A stretch of 64,000 bases of DNA, taken from Streptomyces sp. NBC_01463. Lineage in GTDB: Bacteria; Actinomycetota; Actinomycetes; Streptomycetales; Streptomycetaceae. A program made the position numbers and the translations under genes. Shown piece after piece: positions 19,268 through 28,071 of this stretch. The notes beneath the pieces were generated by a model. It did no database searches, was not told the origin of the DNA, and saw only the letters and a list, made by a program, of their open reading frames with translations. The stretch covers positions 5,022,001-5,086,000 of the forward strand of contig CP109468.1 in assembly GCA_036227345.1 (NCBI GenBank), given 5' to 3'. How positions within the stretch are numbered: position 1 is the first letter of the stretch; each line of letters starts with the position of its first letter.

Positions 19268-20644
19268 TCAGCGGCCCGGCCGCTCCCCGCCACGCAGATG
19301 CGCGTCATCGCCCGCGGCCGGGCGGCGCTGCTCGGCCAGCTGCAGCATCGGGTAGCTGCCCGTGTCGGTCGGTGCGTGCTCGGGCAGCCACAGGACGGCG
19401 ATCGCGCCGCCCGCGCCCTCCGCTGCGCCCTCGGGCGCCGCGTTGCGGAAGGTCAGCCGGGCACCGAGCACCCGGGCCTGACCGGCCGCGATCGTCAGCC
19501 CCAGCCCGTGCCCGTGCCCGGCCCGGTCGGTGGATCCGGTACGGAAGCGGCTCGGCCCCTCCCGCAGCAGCGCCGCCGGGAACCCCGCACCGTGATCGCG
19601 GATGCGCACCACCCGGCCCTCGACCGTGACCTCCACCGGCGTGGAGCCGTGCTTGGCTGCGTTGCCCAGCAGATTGCCCAGGATGCGCTCCAGCCGGCGC
19701 GGATCGGTGCTGACCCACGACTCGTGGACCACCTGCACCCGCACCTGCGGGTCCAGCAGCGCCACCCGGCGGCCGACGAACTCACCCAGCGCGATCTCCT
19801 GCAGCTCGGCCCGCTCGGACGCGCTGTCCAGCCGGGCCACTTCCAGTACGTCCTCGACCAGCGTGCGCATCGCCTGCGCCCGGTCCCGTACGAGCTCGGT
19901 CGGCCGCCCGGGCGGCAGCAGCTCGGCAGCCGTCAGCAGCCCCGTCACGGGGGTGCGCAGCTCGTGCGCGATGTCCGCGGTGACCCGGCGCTCGGCCTCG
20001 ATCCGCTCGTTCAGCGCGTCCGTCAGGGCGTCCACCGCGCCGGCCAGCTCATCGGTCTCGTCCCGGACGACCCCGCCGACGGCGTCCCTGACGCGTACGT
20101 CCGTGTGGCCCTGCGCGACCTTCCCCGCCGCGGCCGCCGCCTTGCGCAGCCGGCGCGAGAGCTGGCCGCCGATCAGCACCCCCAGCGCGGAGCCGCCGAG
20201 GACCACCGAGACCGAGCCGATGATCAGGGCCCGGTCCAGATCGCCCATGATCGTGGTGGACCGGTCGGCGAACCGGGTGTGCAGCGAGAGCACGTCACCG
20301 TTGGCCAGCGGTACGGCCGCCCACACGTCGGGCACCCCGCCGCCGTCCTCGACGTGCGTCGCGCGCCGGTTGCGCCGGGTCTCCTGGCGCAGGCTCTTCG
20401 GCATCGTCGGATCGTTGAGCTTCGCGCCGAACCGCGGATCGGCCTTCTTCGTCTTCGTCGCCTCGTACAGCAGCTGGGCGTAGGTCAGCCGCTCCAGCTG
20501 GACCTCGCGCGCGTTCTCCAGCATCGAGACCCTGGCGGCGTTGTGCACGACCAGGCTCAGCGCGACCGCGATCAGGGCGCCGACCGACGCGATCGCGATG
20601 CTGATCTTCCAGCGGACGCCCGTCCGCAGGGCCAGGCGCCTCAT
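19268..20644 (-). CDS. cseC: Sensor histidine kinase CseC
   Basis: CseC is the membrane kinase that senses cell-wall stress and phosphorylates CseB to switch on sigE. The 458-residue protein has a first membrane span (WKISIAIASVGALIAVALSLVV, about residues 12-33), an extracytoplasmic domain of about 100 residues, and a second span (ALIIGSVSVVLGGSALGVLIGG). A HAMP-like linker follows, then the H-box TADIAHELRTPVTGLLTAAEL, the N-box ILGNLLGNAAKHG and the G-boxes RDHGAGF and GHGLGLTIA. The start overlaps the cseB stop by 4 bases. Gene order sigE-cseA-cseB-cseC makes the assignment secure. Confidence 0.96.
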   Translation of the reverse strand: MRRLALRTGVRWKISIAIASVGALIAVALSLVVHNAARVSMLENAREVQLERLTYAQLLYEATKTKKADPRFGAKLNDPTMPKSLRQETRRNRRATHVEDGGGVPDVWAAVPLANGDVLSLHTRFADRSTTIMGDLDRALIIGSVSVVLGGSALGVLIGGQLSRRLRKAAAAAGKVAQGHTDVRVRDAVGGVVRDETDELAGAVDALTDALNERIEAERRVTADIAHELRTPVTGLLTAAELLPPGRPTELVRDRAQAMRTLVEDVLEVARLDSASERAELQEIALGEFVGRRVALLDPQVRVQVVHESWVSTDPRRLERILGNLLGNAAKHGSTPVEVTVEGRVVRIRDHGAGFPAALLREGPSRFRTGSTDRAGHGHGLGLTIAAGQARVLGARLTFRNAAPEGAAEGAGGAIAVLWLPEHAPTDTGSYPMLQLAEQRRPAAGDDAHLRGGERPGR

Positions 20645-21342
20645 GCCCTGAGCTTGTAGCCGAAGCCGCGGACCGTCTCGATGCGGTCCTGGCCGACCTT
20701 CGTGCGCAGCCGCTGCACATGGACGTCCACGACCCGGGTGTCACCGCCCCAGCCGTAGTCCCAGACCCGCTCCAGCAGCTTGTCCCGGGAGAGCACCGTG
20801 CCGGGCGCGGACGAGAACTCCAGCAGCAGCCGCATCTCGGTCGGGGTCAGCGCCACCTGCTCGCCGCCCCTGCGGACCTCCATGCCCTCGGTGTCGATCT
20901 CCAGGTCACCGAAGACCAGCACACCGCCCTCGGACCGCGCCGGGGCCTCGCCGCCCGCACCGCTGCCCGACGCATGGCCGAAGCGGCGGAGCACGGCCCG
21001 GATCCTGGCGACCAGGACCGCACCGTCGAACGGCTTGGTGACGTAGTCGTCGGCACCGGCCTCCAGGCCGAGCACCACATCGATCGAGTCGGCCCGCGCC
21101 GACAGCATGATCACGGGAACGGTCGACTCGTCCCGGATGCGCCGGCAGAGGCTGACCCCGTCCAGGCCCGGCACCATCACGTCGAGCAGCGCGATGTCGG
21201 GCCGGTCGGCCCGGAACGCCTCCAGGCCGCTCAGGCCGTCGGGCATCGCGGTGACCACGAAGCCGTCCCGCTCCAGCGCCAGCTGGGTGGCCTCGCGGAT
21301 GACGTCGTCGTCCTCGACGAACAGGACATGGGTCTCGGCCAT
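20641..21342 (-). CDS. cseB: Response regulator CseB
   Basis: The 233-residue OmpR-type regulator activates the sigE promoter when phosphorylated by CseC. The receiver has acidic EDDD (residues 10-13), phospho-acceptor D54 in LLDVMVPG, and K in DYVTKPFD. The C-terminal winged helix shows LTPTEMRLLLEFSSAPGTVLSRDKLLERVWDY and VDVHVQRLRTKVG. The linker is long and Gly/Ala-rich. I chose the ATG at 21342 (MAETHVLFVEDDD). The upstream part of the longer frame is non-coding in character. A 10-base gap separates it from cseA. Confidence 0.96.
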   Translation of the reverse strand: MAETHVLFVEDDDVIREATQLALERDGFVVTAMPDGLSGLEAFRADRPDIALLDVMVPGLDGVSLCRRIRDESTVPVIMLSARADSIDVVLGLEAGADDYVTKPFDGAVLVARIRAVLRRFGHASGSGAGGEAPARSEGGVLVFGDLEIDTEGMEVRRGGEQVALTPTEMRLLLEFSSAPGTVLSRDKLLERVWDYGWGGDTRVVDVHVQRLRTKVGQDRIETVRGFGYKLRA

Positions 21343-21352
21343 CGGACTGCTC

Positions 21353-22096
21353 TCAGTTCTTCGTCGGTGCCGCGGGCTCCGGGAAGTCCCCTTCTCCGGC
21401 TCCGACGGCTCTGTTGAAGTCGTTGTGCACCCGGTCCTGCTCACTGAACCGGCTGCTCGCCCAGTGGTACGTGACCACTTCCTCGCCCGAGGGGTAGGCG
21501 ACCGCGTCCTTCTTCCCGTACACCTGGGTCGTCACCACCAGATCACCGCGGTCGATGGTCCCGTAGACCGCGGGCTGCTCGATGGCGAACACGTTCTCGT
21601 ACCTGCCGTCGGGCCGGGGCCGGTACACGTACGTGCCCACGCCCACCGAGTCGCCGCAGGTCATCACGTTCACCACGACGTCGGCGGAGGGGCCGCCGGT
21701 CAGGCTGCCGTACGAGGTGTCCACCGGGTACTCGTCACCGGTGCACGGCCTCAGGTCCGTCCGGACCCGCTCGCTGACCTTGGTGTCCGCCTTGAGCAGG
21801 CTCACGGCGTCGACCCGGGGCGTCGGCTTCGCCGTGGAGGGTGTGGTGGAACTGGGAGTGACCTGGGCGACCGGCTGGCTGCCCGCAGGCCCCTCGTCAC
21901 GCGTGCCCGTGCCGCCGGTGGAGCAGCTGACGGCGAACAGCCCGAAGACGGCGAGCCCGGCCAGAGCCGTACTGCTCGCCGCCCAGCCCGCCGGCCGGCG
22001 TCCCCGCCCGCCGCCGGCCCCGCCCCCCGTGGGGCCTCCGGTGACGCCGCCGGCTCCTGTGCCGCCGTCGTCACCGCTGCCTGTCAGGCCGCGCAC
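21353..22096 (-). CDS. cseA: Lipoprotein CseA, negative modulator of sigE expression
   Basis: CseA is an extracytoplasmic lipoprotein that dampens the CseB/CseC response. The predicted product has 247 residues. A Gly-rich N-terminus of about 30 residues and a basic GRGRRPAG are followed by a hydrophobic stretch (AASSTALAGLAVFGLFAVSC) whose Cys fits a lipobox (AVSC). The exported part begins STGGTGTRDEG, is Ser/Thr/Pro-rich at first, then folds (ADVVVNVMTCGDSVGVGTYVYRPRPDG). The GTG at 22096 overlaps the end of sigE by 13 bases. It could also start further in; the position in the operon supports the name. Confidence 0.88.
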   Translation of the reverse strand: MRGLTGSGDDGGTGAGGVTGGPTGGGAGGGRGRRPAGWAASSTALAGLAVFGLFAVSCSTGGTGTRDEGPAGSQPVAQVTPSSTTPSTAKPTPRVDAVSLLKADTKVSERVRTDLRPCTGDEYPVDTSYGSLTGGPSADVVVNVMTCGDSVGVGTYVYRPRPDGRYENVFAIEQPAVYGTIDRGDLVVTTQVYGKKDAVAYPSGEEVVTYHWASSRFSEQDRVHNDFNRAVGAGEGDFPEPAAPTKN

Positions 22097-22728
22097 CGCT
22101 CCCGCCCCCGCTCGTCGTGACGCCCCTCCCGGGGCGCCCCTGCCTGTGTCCGCGACCGTGCCGGCCGACGGGCCGCCACGATGCGGCCGGCCACAGCGCG
22201 GTCCCGGTCCTCCCGGATCCGGTCCTCGCGGCCCGCCGCTTCCCTGCTCTCCAGCTCCTGGCGCAGTCGCGCCAGCGCGCGGTGCAGCGTGCTCTTCACC
22301 GTACCGGCCGACATGCCGAGCGCCGCGGCCGTCTCCTCCGTGCTCATCTGCTCCCAGTGTCGCAGCACGACCACGCTGCGCTGCTTGGGAGCCAGGACGC
22401 CGAGTACGTCCATCAGCAGGGCGCGGTCGGCGCGCTGCTCGGTGCCGTCCTCGACGCTGGCGTCGGGGAGCTGCTCGGTGGGGACCTCGTCCAGCTTGCG
22501 CGCCCGCCACCACTCGGTGCGGGTGTTGATCATGACGCGGCGCAGATAGGCGTCGGCGAGGGACTTGTCGGCGATGCCGTCCCAGCGGCCGTAGGTGCGG
22601 GCCAGTGCGGTCTGCAGCAGGTCCTGCGCGTCCACGGGGTCGGGGACCAGCCGGCGCGCACTGCGCAGCAGTGCGTCCTGCCGGGTACGTACGTACTCCT
22701 CGAAGCCGAGCACCTCGCCCTGCGCCAT
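22084..22728 (-). CDS. sigE: ECF RNA polymerase sigma factor SigE
   Basis: SigE is the ECF sigma factor that directs cell-envelope stress genes in Streptomyces. The 214-residue product carries region 2 (FEEYVRTRQDALLRSARRLV, DAQDLLQTALARTYGRW, AYLRRVMINTRTEWWRARK) and region 4 (APKQRSVVVLRHWEQMSTEETAAALGMSAGTVKSTLHRALARL). About 45 residues of charged, Arg/Glu-rich sequence follow region 4 (REDRIREDRDRAVAGR onward). This is longer than I remember for the S. coelicolor protein. The ATG at 22728 follows GGAGG. It heads the operon with cseA, cseB and cseC. No anti-sigma gene is present; control is by the CseBC system. Confidence 0.95.
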   Translation of the reverse strand: MAQGEVLGFEEYVRTRQDALLRSARRLVPDPVDAQDLLQTALARTYGRWDGIADKSLADAYLRRVMINTRTEWWRARKLDEVPTEQLPDASVEDGTEQRADRALLMDVLGVLAPKQRSVVVLRHWEQMSTEETAAALGMSAGTVKSTLHRALARLRQELESREAAGREDRIREDRDRAVAGRIVAARRPARSRTQAGAPREGRHDERGRERCAA

Positions 22729-22918
22729 TACAACCGCCTCCGTCCCCGTGAAACCCCGTAGAACCACCGTCAGCCGCTGGTCATCGGGCTGACGTCGGTG
22801 ACGCTACGGAGCTGTTGTCACGAGGCTGTGCGGAGCAGCCGTACGCGGACGCACGGCTGTCCATCGGTTGTGTAACAGCGCAGGGAGGAGCGGGACAAAG
22901 GCCCCGCGGGGACCGTCA

Positions 22919-22943
22919 CCCGGCGGGCGGGAGGCCCGCCGGG
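22919..22943. other. GC-rich hairpin between sigE leader and mutY end
   Basis: A perfect 10-base stem (22919-22928 with 22934-22943) and a 5-base loop lie 10 bases past the mutY stop. There is no T-run. It may help end the mutY transcript. The remaining sigE upstream DNA (22729-22918) must hold the sigE promoter, but I cannot assign its hexamers. Confidence 0.5.
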
Positions 22944-22952
22944 CCGGTCGGG

Positions 22953-23855
22953 TCAGGTCAGCGGCAGCCGGTACTGGCCGCCGGCCAGCGGTTCGACCAG
23001 ACCGTCGGCGACCAGGCCGTCGAGCGCGCGGGCCCGCTGCACCGGCTCCTCCCAGACCGCGTCGAGTGCCGACTGCGGTACCGGCGTCACCGACTCGCGC
23101 AACACCGCGAGGAGCCTGCCGCGCACCTGCCGGTCCGTACCGGCGTAGGTCTGGCCGCGGCGCGGGGGCCCCTGGTGCGCGGGCTTCCCGGCCAGCCGCC
23201 AGGCGCACTGCCCGGAGATCGGGCAGCGCGTGCAGTCCTCGTTCTTCGCGGTGCAGACGAGGGCCCCGAGCTCCATCGTCGCGGCGGCCCACTGTGCCGC
23301 CTGCTCGTCCTCCTCCGGCAGCAGCGCCCTGGCGAGTTTGCGCTCGGCCGCGGTGGTCGCGTTCGGCGGGTACTGGATGCCGCTCGCGGCCCGGGCGAAC
23401 ACCCGGCGGACGTTCGTGTCGAGGACGGCGTGCCGCTGCCGGTAGGCGAACGAGGCCACGGCCGCCGCCGTGTACTCGCCGATGCCGGGCAGGGCGAGCA
23501 GCTGGGCGTGCTCGCTCGGTACGTCTCCGCCATGGCGTTCCGCTATTGCCTGGGCGGCCCCGTGGAGGCGCAGCGCTCGCCGGGGATAGCCGAGCCGGCC
23601 CCAGGCGCGGACGGCCTCGCCGGGCGGCTCCGCCGCGAGGTCGGCGGGGCGCGGCCAGCGGGCCAGCCACTGCTCGTACACCGGGAGGACCCGGTTGACG
23701 GGGGTCTGCTGCAGCATGAACTCGCTCACCATCACACCCCAGGCGCCCGCTTCGGGGCGGCGCCAGGGCAGATCGCGGGCGTGCTGGTCGAACCACCCGA
23801 TCACAGGGGTGTGGAGGGAGGCGGGGGGCGTCTGTGTCGCAGTCGTGGCAGTCAT
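22953..23855 (-). CDS. mutY: A/G-specific adenine glycosylase MutY
   Basis: MutY removes adenine mispaired with 8-oxoguanine or guanine. The 300-residue protein shows DLPWRRPEAGAWGVMVSEFMLQQTPVNRVLP and the HhH-GPD segment LLALPGIGEYTAAAVASFAY. The catalytic Asp lies in AVLDTNVRRVFAR. The iron-sulfur cluster motif C-x6-C-x2-C-x5-C (CTAKNEDCTRCPISGQC) follows. The C-terminal MutT-like domain of E. coli MutY is shortened to about 70 residues, as in other actinomycetes. The ATG at 23855 begins MTATTATQTPP; the frame upstream is not conserved in character. It is transcribed divergently from the following secreted-protein gene. Confidence 0.94.
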   Translation of the reverse strand: MTATTATQTPPASLHTPVIGWFDQHARDLPWRRPEAGAWGVMVSEFMLQQTPVNRVLPVYEQWLARWPRPADLAAEPPGEAVRAWGRLGYPRRALRLHGAAQAIAERHGGDVPSEHAQLLALPGIGEYTAAAVASFAYRQRHAVLDTNVRRVFARAASGIQYPPNATTAAERKLARALLPEEDEQAAQWAAATMELGALVCTAKNEDCTRCPISGQCAWRLAGKPAHQGPPRRGQTYAGTDRQVRGRLLAVLRESVTPVPQSALDAVWEEPVQRARALDGLVADGLVEPLAGGQYRLPLT

Positions 23856-24217
23856 CGCACCGACGATCCTGGCACGGAAGGGCAGACGGACGTCACGGGT
23901 ACGGGGGTGTCGCCCCGCAGAAGAGCCCTTGGAGTGATAGGGCCACCCCTCTGTCCCGCGCCCCACCGGACCTGCGCTCCGGCAAGTGGCGGCACGCCCC
24001 GCGAGCCGTTGCGGCAACTGGCCCCATGACGGGCGAACGGTCCGGGCCGGCCGGTCGCGCACGGCTGTCACGTACCGCTGTCGTGCGAACGCCGAGGGTG
24101 TCCGCGGGGGAGTCCGGAGCGGGAACAGGCCGTCCCGGGATGATGATCCGCAAATTCGGCGGCCCATGGCGGCGGGTGGGGCGGGAGTTGGCGCTGTTCT
24201 CTCGTACAGTTTGCGCC
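23856..24217. other. Divergent intergenic region mutY / secreted-protein gene
   Basis: The 362 bases contain no credible gene. TACAGT at 24205-24210 lies 7 bases before the GTG at 24218 and is the likely -10 of a leaderless transcript. I see no clear operator or terminator. Confidence 0.5.
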
Positions 24218-25057
24218 GTGGGATCTCTGCGTAATCCGATCGGTCCGCTTCCCTCCACCATCTACTGGCGACGGAGGGCGGTAGCGGCGACGCTGATTGC
24301 GCTGCTCGCGTTGCTGATCGTATGGGCCGTCACGTCCGGTGGCGGCAAGGGGAATCACGACGACTCGCGGCCACCCGGATCGGGTCCGACCGATTCGATC
24401 ACTCCCGGTCCCTCCGGTTCCGGACCGGCGATCAGTGAACAGCCGGGCGGGGGCGGCGAGTCGGGCGGCTCCGGCGGCGACGACGGCGGAAGCGGCGGAA
24501 GTTCGGACGGCGGTGCGGGCGGCTCCGGCGGCTCAAGCGGAACGGGCGGCGACGGCAACGCCGCTGGCACGGACGGCGGTTCCGGCTCCGGCGGCGGAGT
24601 GGGCGGTACGGCCGGCGGCAGCGCCGGACAGCAGGTCCCGGCAGGCTCCTCGCTCCCCGACTGCGTGCCCGCCACGCTGCGGCTGACCCTCAAGACCGAA
24701 CTGCGCTACGGACCCGACGAGAAGCCGAGGTTCCGGCTGATCGCCGAGAACACCTCGTCGACCGCGTGCAAGGCCGACTTCGGCCCGAAGGCCGCGGTGC
24801 TCACCATCACGGAGGCCGGCGGTGACGACGAAGAGGTGTGGTCCTCGAAGGACTGCCCGCGCAAGGCGGCGGCCGTGTTCCTGAAGGTTCCGGCGGGCGC
24901 GACCGTCGAGCACGCCGTCGAGTGGGACCGCGCGAAGAGCGCCCCGAAGTGCGCGACGCCGCCCGCGGGGAAGGCCGGACCGGGTACGTACCTGGTCGAG
25001 GCGAAGGCGCCGGGAGAGCCCGTGCAGCGCGCCTCGTTCGTCCTCGCGAAGGACTGA
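24218..25057 (+). CDS. Membrane-anchored protein with Gly-rich linker and exported C-terminal domain
   Basis: I do not recognise a named family. The 279-residue product begins VGSLRNPIGPLPSTIYWRRRAV, then a single hydrophobic span (AATLIALLALLIVWAVTSG, about residues 24-42). A low-complexity linker of about 90 residues, rich in Gly and Ser, follows. The C-terminal 130 residues (LPDCVPATLRLTLKTELRYG, CKADFGPKAAVLTITEAG, WSSKDCPRKAAAVFL, PGTYLVEAKAPG) look like an immunoglobulin-type exported domain with paired cysteines. The pattern YWRRRAVAATLIALL and an N-terminal NPIGPLP are common in Streptomyces membrane proteins. The GTG start is leaderless in appearance. A substrate-binding or wall-associated role is possible but unproven. 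Confidence 0.8.
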   Translation: MGSLRNPIGPLPSTIYWRRRAVAATLIALLALLIVWAVTSGGGKGNHDDSRPPGSGPTDSITPGPSGSGPAISEQPGGGGESGGSGGDDGGSGGSSDGGAGGSGGSSGTGGDGNAAGTDGGSGSGGGVGGTAGGSAGQQVPAGSSLPDCVPATLRLTLKTELRYGPDEKPRFRLIAENTSSTACKADFGPKAAVLTITEAGGDDEEVWSSKDCPRKAAAVFLKVPAGATVEHAVEWDRAKSAPKCATPPAGKAGPGTYLVEAKAPGEPVQRASFVLAKD

Positions 25058-25112
25058 CGGGCCCGGAAGGGCCGGCGGGGCGCTCGTGAGCGCCCCGCTC
25101 GTGCGTACTCCC

Positions 25113-26237
25113 CTACACGTACCGTTCGAGGATCGACGACTCGGCCAGTCGCGACAGCCCCTCGCGCACACTGCGCGCCCTGGCCTCGCCGACGCCGTCC
25201 ACCGTCTGGAGATCGTCCACGCTGGCCGCGAGCAGCTTCTGCAGACCGCCGAAGTGCTCCACCAGCCGGTCGATGATCGCCCCGGGCAGCCGCGGCACCT
25301 TCGCCAGCAGCCGGAAACCGCGCGGCGACACCGCCGAGTCGAGGGTCTCCGGGGAACCGCTGTACCCCAGCGCCCTTGCCACCACCGGGAGTTCGAGCAG
25401 CTCGGTGTGGGACAGCGCGTCCAGCTCGGTGAGCGCCTCCGCCACCGTGCGCGAGCGCTTCGCCGTGGGCTCCGGCACGTAGTCGCGCACCACCAGCTCG
25501 CGCTCCGGCTCGACCCCGGCGATCAACTCGTCCAGCTGGAGCGAGAGGAGGCGGCCGTCGGTCCCGAGCTCCACCACGTACTCGGCGATCTCGGTCGCGA
25601 TCAGCCGGACCATCTCCAGCCGCTGGGCGACCGCCGTCACGTCCCGGACCGTCACCAGGTCCTCGATCTCCAGCGCGGAGAGCGTGCCCGCGACCTCGTC
25701 GAGCCGGAGCTTGTACCGCTCCAGCGTGGCGAGAGCCTGGTTGGCCCGGGAGAGGATCGCGGCGGACTCCTCCAGGACCCGGCGCTCCCCGTCCACGTAC
25801 AGCGCGATGAGGTGCATCGACTGCGAGACGGAGACCACGGGGAAGTTGCACTGCTTGGAGACCCGGTCCGCGGTGCGGTGGCGGGTGCCCGTCTCCTCGG
25901 TGGAGATCGAGGCGTCCGGGACCAGCTGGACGCCGGCCCGCAGGATCTTGGTCATGTCCTTGTCGAGGATCAGAGCCCCGTCGAGCTTGGCGAGCTCACG
26001 CAGCCGGGTCGCGGTGAATTCCACGTCCAGCACGAAGCCGCCCGTGCACATCGACTCGACGGTCTTGTCCATGCCGAGCACGATCAGGCCTCCGGTGTTG
26101 CCACGGAGGATGCGCTCCAGGCCGTCCCGCAGGGCCATTCCGGGCGCGACGGCGGTCAACGAGGCGCGCATCAGCGCCTCGTTACCGGTGCCTTGGCCGG
26201 ACTTTCCGGGCGATGCTGCCCGGTCGCTGGCTGCCAC
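25113..26237 (-). CDS. disA: DNA integrity scanning protein DisA, diadenylate cyclase
   Basis: DisA makes cyclic di-AMP from two ATP and scans DNA for recombination intermediates. The 374-residue protein has the DAC domain with the catalytic motifs LDGALIL and GTRHRTADR. It continues through a helical spine ([22 protein letters not shown]) into a C-terminal helix-hairpin-helix DNA-binding domain ([27 protein letters not shown]). The GTG at 26237 follows GGAGGAG at good spacing and gives the length usual for Streptomyces DisA. radA lies 170 bases upstream on the same strand, the same pairing seen in many bacteria, where RadA restrains DisA. Confidence 0.97.
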   Translation of the reverse strand: MAASDRAASPGKSGQGTGNEALMRASLTAVAPGMALRDGLERILRGNTGGLIVLGMDKTVESMCTGGFVLDVEFTATRLRELAKLDGALILDKDMTKILRAGVQLVPDASISTEETGTRHRTADRVSKQCNFPVVSVSQSMHLIALYVDGERRVLEESAAILSRANQALATLERYKLRLDEVAGTLSALEIEDLVTVRDVTAVAQRLEMVRLIATEIAEYVVELGTDGRLLSLQLDELIAGVEPERELVVRDYVPEPTAKRSRTVAEALTELDALSHTELLELPVVARALGYSGSPETLDSAVSPRGFRLLAKVPRLPGAIIDRLVEHFGGLQKLLAASVDDLQTVDGVGEARARSVREGLSRLAESSILERYV

Positions 26238-26406
26238 TGCACTCCTCCGGTCACAGGTTTGCGGTGCCCTTGGGCCTCTTTGTGGATCATGCCGGGCTCG
26301 CGGTTTCCGGTGTGCACCGGACCCCGTCCCCGGCCCGGCCTGATCCGGACGAAAGACCCTGTGTCCCTCATACCGTTCGTACGGACGGGCGAGACCAGGG
26401 CAAAGT

Positions 26407-27819
26407 CTACCGGCGTGCGCCGTCCTCCTGTGGGGCCTGTGCACGAGAGCGGCGCGGGAGCACCCTGAGCGCGTCGCCCATGTTGGCGACTTCCGTGACC
26501 TTCATACCGGCCGGGACCTTCCCCGGATCGGTCGGAACGAGCGCGTGGGTGAAGCCCAGACGGTGTGCCTCGGCCAGTCTGCGCTGGACCCCCGTTACCC
26601 GTCTGACCTCGCCCGCGAGACCCACCTCGCCGATCGCGACCAGGTTCTTGGGCAGCGGTGTGTCGCTCGCCGCACTGGCCAGCGCGAGGGCGATCGCGAG
26701 GTCCGCGGCGGGCTCCGAGAGCTTCACCCCGCCGACCGTCGCGCTGTAGATGTCCCGCTTGCCCAGCGAGCTGATCCGGCCGCGCTGCTCCAGGACGGCC
26801 AGCATCATCGAGACGCGGGACGTCTCCAGACCCGAGGTGGTGCGCCGGGGCGAGGGGATCTGGGAGTCGACGGTGAGCGCCTGGACCTCGGCGACCAGGG
26901 GCCGCTTGCCCTCCAGGGTCACGGTCAGGCAGGTGCCGGGCACCGGCTCGTCACGCCGGGTGAGGAAGAGGCCGGAGGGGTCGGCGAGGCCGGTGATGCC
27001 CTCGTCGTGGAGCTCGAAGCAGCCGACCTCGTCGGTCGCCCCGTAGCGGTTCTTCACGCCGCGCACGAGCCGCAGCCGGGCATGGCGGTCACCCTCGAAG
27101 GACAGCACCACGTCGACCAGGTGCTCCAGCAGCCGCGGCCCGGCGATCGCGCCGTCCTTGGTGACATGGCCGACCAGCAGGGTCGACATGCCCCGCTCCT
27201 TGGACGCGCGGATCAGCGCCCCCGCGACCTCGCGGACCTGGGCCATGCCGCCGGGCGCGCCCTCGATCTCGGGGGAGGCGACCGTCTGTACGGAGTCCAG
27301 GACCAGCAGCGACGGCTTGACCGCGTCCAGATGGCCGAGAACCGCGGACAGATCGGTCTCCGCCGCCAGATAGAGATGGTCGTTGATCGCCCGGATCCGG
27401 TCGGCGCGCATCCGGACCTGACTGGCGGACTCCTCGGCGGTGACGTAGAGCGTGCGGTGCTCCTCGCTCGCCGCCTTGGCCGCGACGTCCAGCAGCAGCG
27501 TCGACTTCCCGACGCCCGGCTCGCCCGCGAGCAGCACCACGGCACCGGGCACGAGACCGCCGCCCAGCACCCGGTCCAGCTCGCCGACACCGGTCGAGCG
27601 GGCGGTGGCCTGCCGGCTGTCGACCTGGCCGATGGGGAGCGCGGCGGTGGAGACGCGGCCGGCCGCGGTGGTGCGGACGGCGGGGGCGCCGCCGAACTCC
27701 TCGACCGTCCCCCACGCCTGGCATTCGGGGCAGCGGCCGAGCCACTTGGCGGTCGTCCAGCCGCATTCGGTGCAGCGGTAGGACGGCCGGTCCTTCGCGG
27801 ATTTCGTACGGGTGGCCAT
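26407..27819 (-). CDS. radA: DNA repair protein RadA
   Basis: RadA is a RecA-like ATPase that helps process recombination intermediates. The 470-residue protein starts with a zinc finger ([20 protein letters not shown]), then an ATPase core with Walker [12 protein letters not shown] and Walker B region LLVLDSVQT. The RadA signature [11 protein letters not shown] follows. The C-terminal third is Lon-protease-like ([22 protein letters not shown]) without a proteolytic function in this family. The ATG at 27819 is preceded at 6 bases by TACGGT on the same strand, so translation is probably leaderless. It sits upstream of disA. Confidence 0.96.
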   Translation of the reverse strand: MATRTKSAKDRPSYRCTECGWTTAKWLGRCPECQAWGTVEEFGGAPAVRTTAAGRVSTAALPIGQVDSRQATARSTGVGELDRVLGGGLVPGAVVLLAGEPGVGKSTLLLDVAAKAASEEHRTLYVTAEESASQVRMRADRIRAINDHLYLAAETDLSAVLGHLDAVKPSLLVLDSVQTVASPEIEGAPGGMAQVREVAGALIRASKERGMSTLLVGHVTKDGAIAGPRLLEHLVDVVLSFEGDRHARLRLVRGVKNRYGATDEVGCFELHDEGITGLADPSGLFLTRRDEPVPGTCLTVTLEGKRPLVAEVQALTVDSQIPSPRRTTSGLETSRVSMMLAVLEQRGRISSLGKRDIYSATVGGVKLSEPAADLAIALALASAASDTPLPKNLVAIGEVGLAGEVRRVTGVQRRLAEAHRLGFTHALVPTDPGKVPAGMKVTEVANMGDALRVLPRRSRAQAPQEDGARR

Positions 27820-28071
27820 GGCGCCACCGTATAGGTGGGGTCGGACAGTGGAGCCCGGCGCGGGCCGCGGCGGGGAGCGGGCAGCGGCTCCGGGGCGCCG
27901 CGGACGGAATCCGGACAGGGGTACCGAGGGCGTCACGGGCGGAATCCGGACAGCGGATCCGGGGGCGGAATCGCAGATTCCTGTCCCTTATTGAGCGATA
28001 CGTTCACCCGTAAGGGTTAAAAGTGTTCAAGGGGTGCGAGACGTATGCCCCGCGCTGCCTACGGTCGCAAG

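Noticed and set aside
24440..24640. Tandem-repeat element in the secreted protein gene
   Set aside because: The Gly/Ser-rich DNA is a coding low-complexity linker in frame with the flanking domains; no exact repeat unit.
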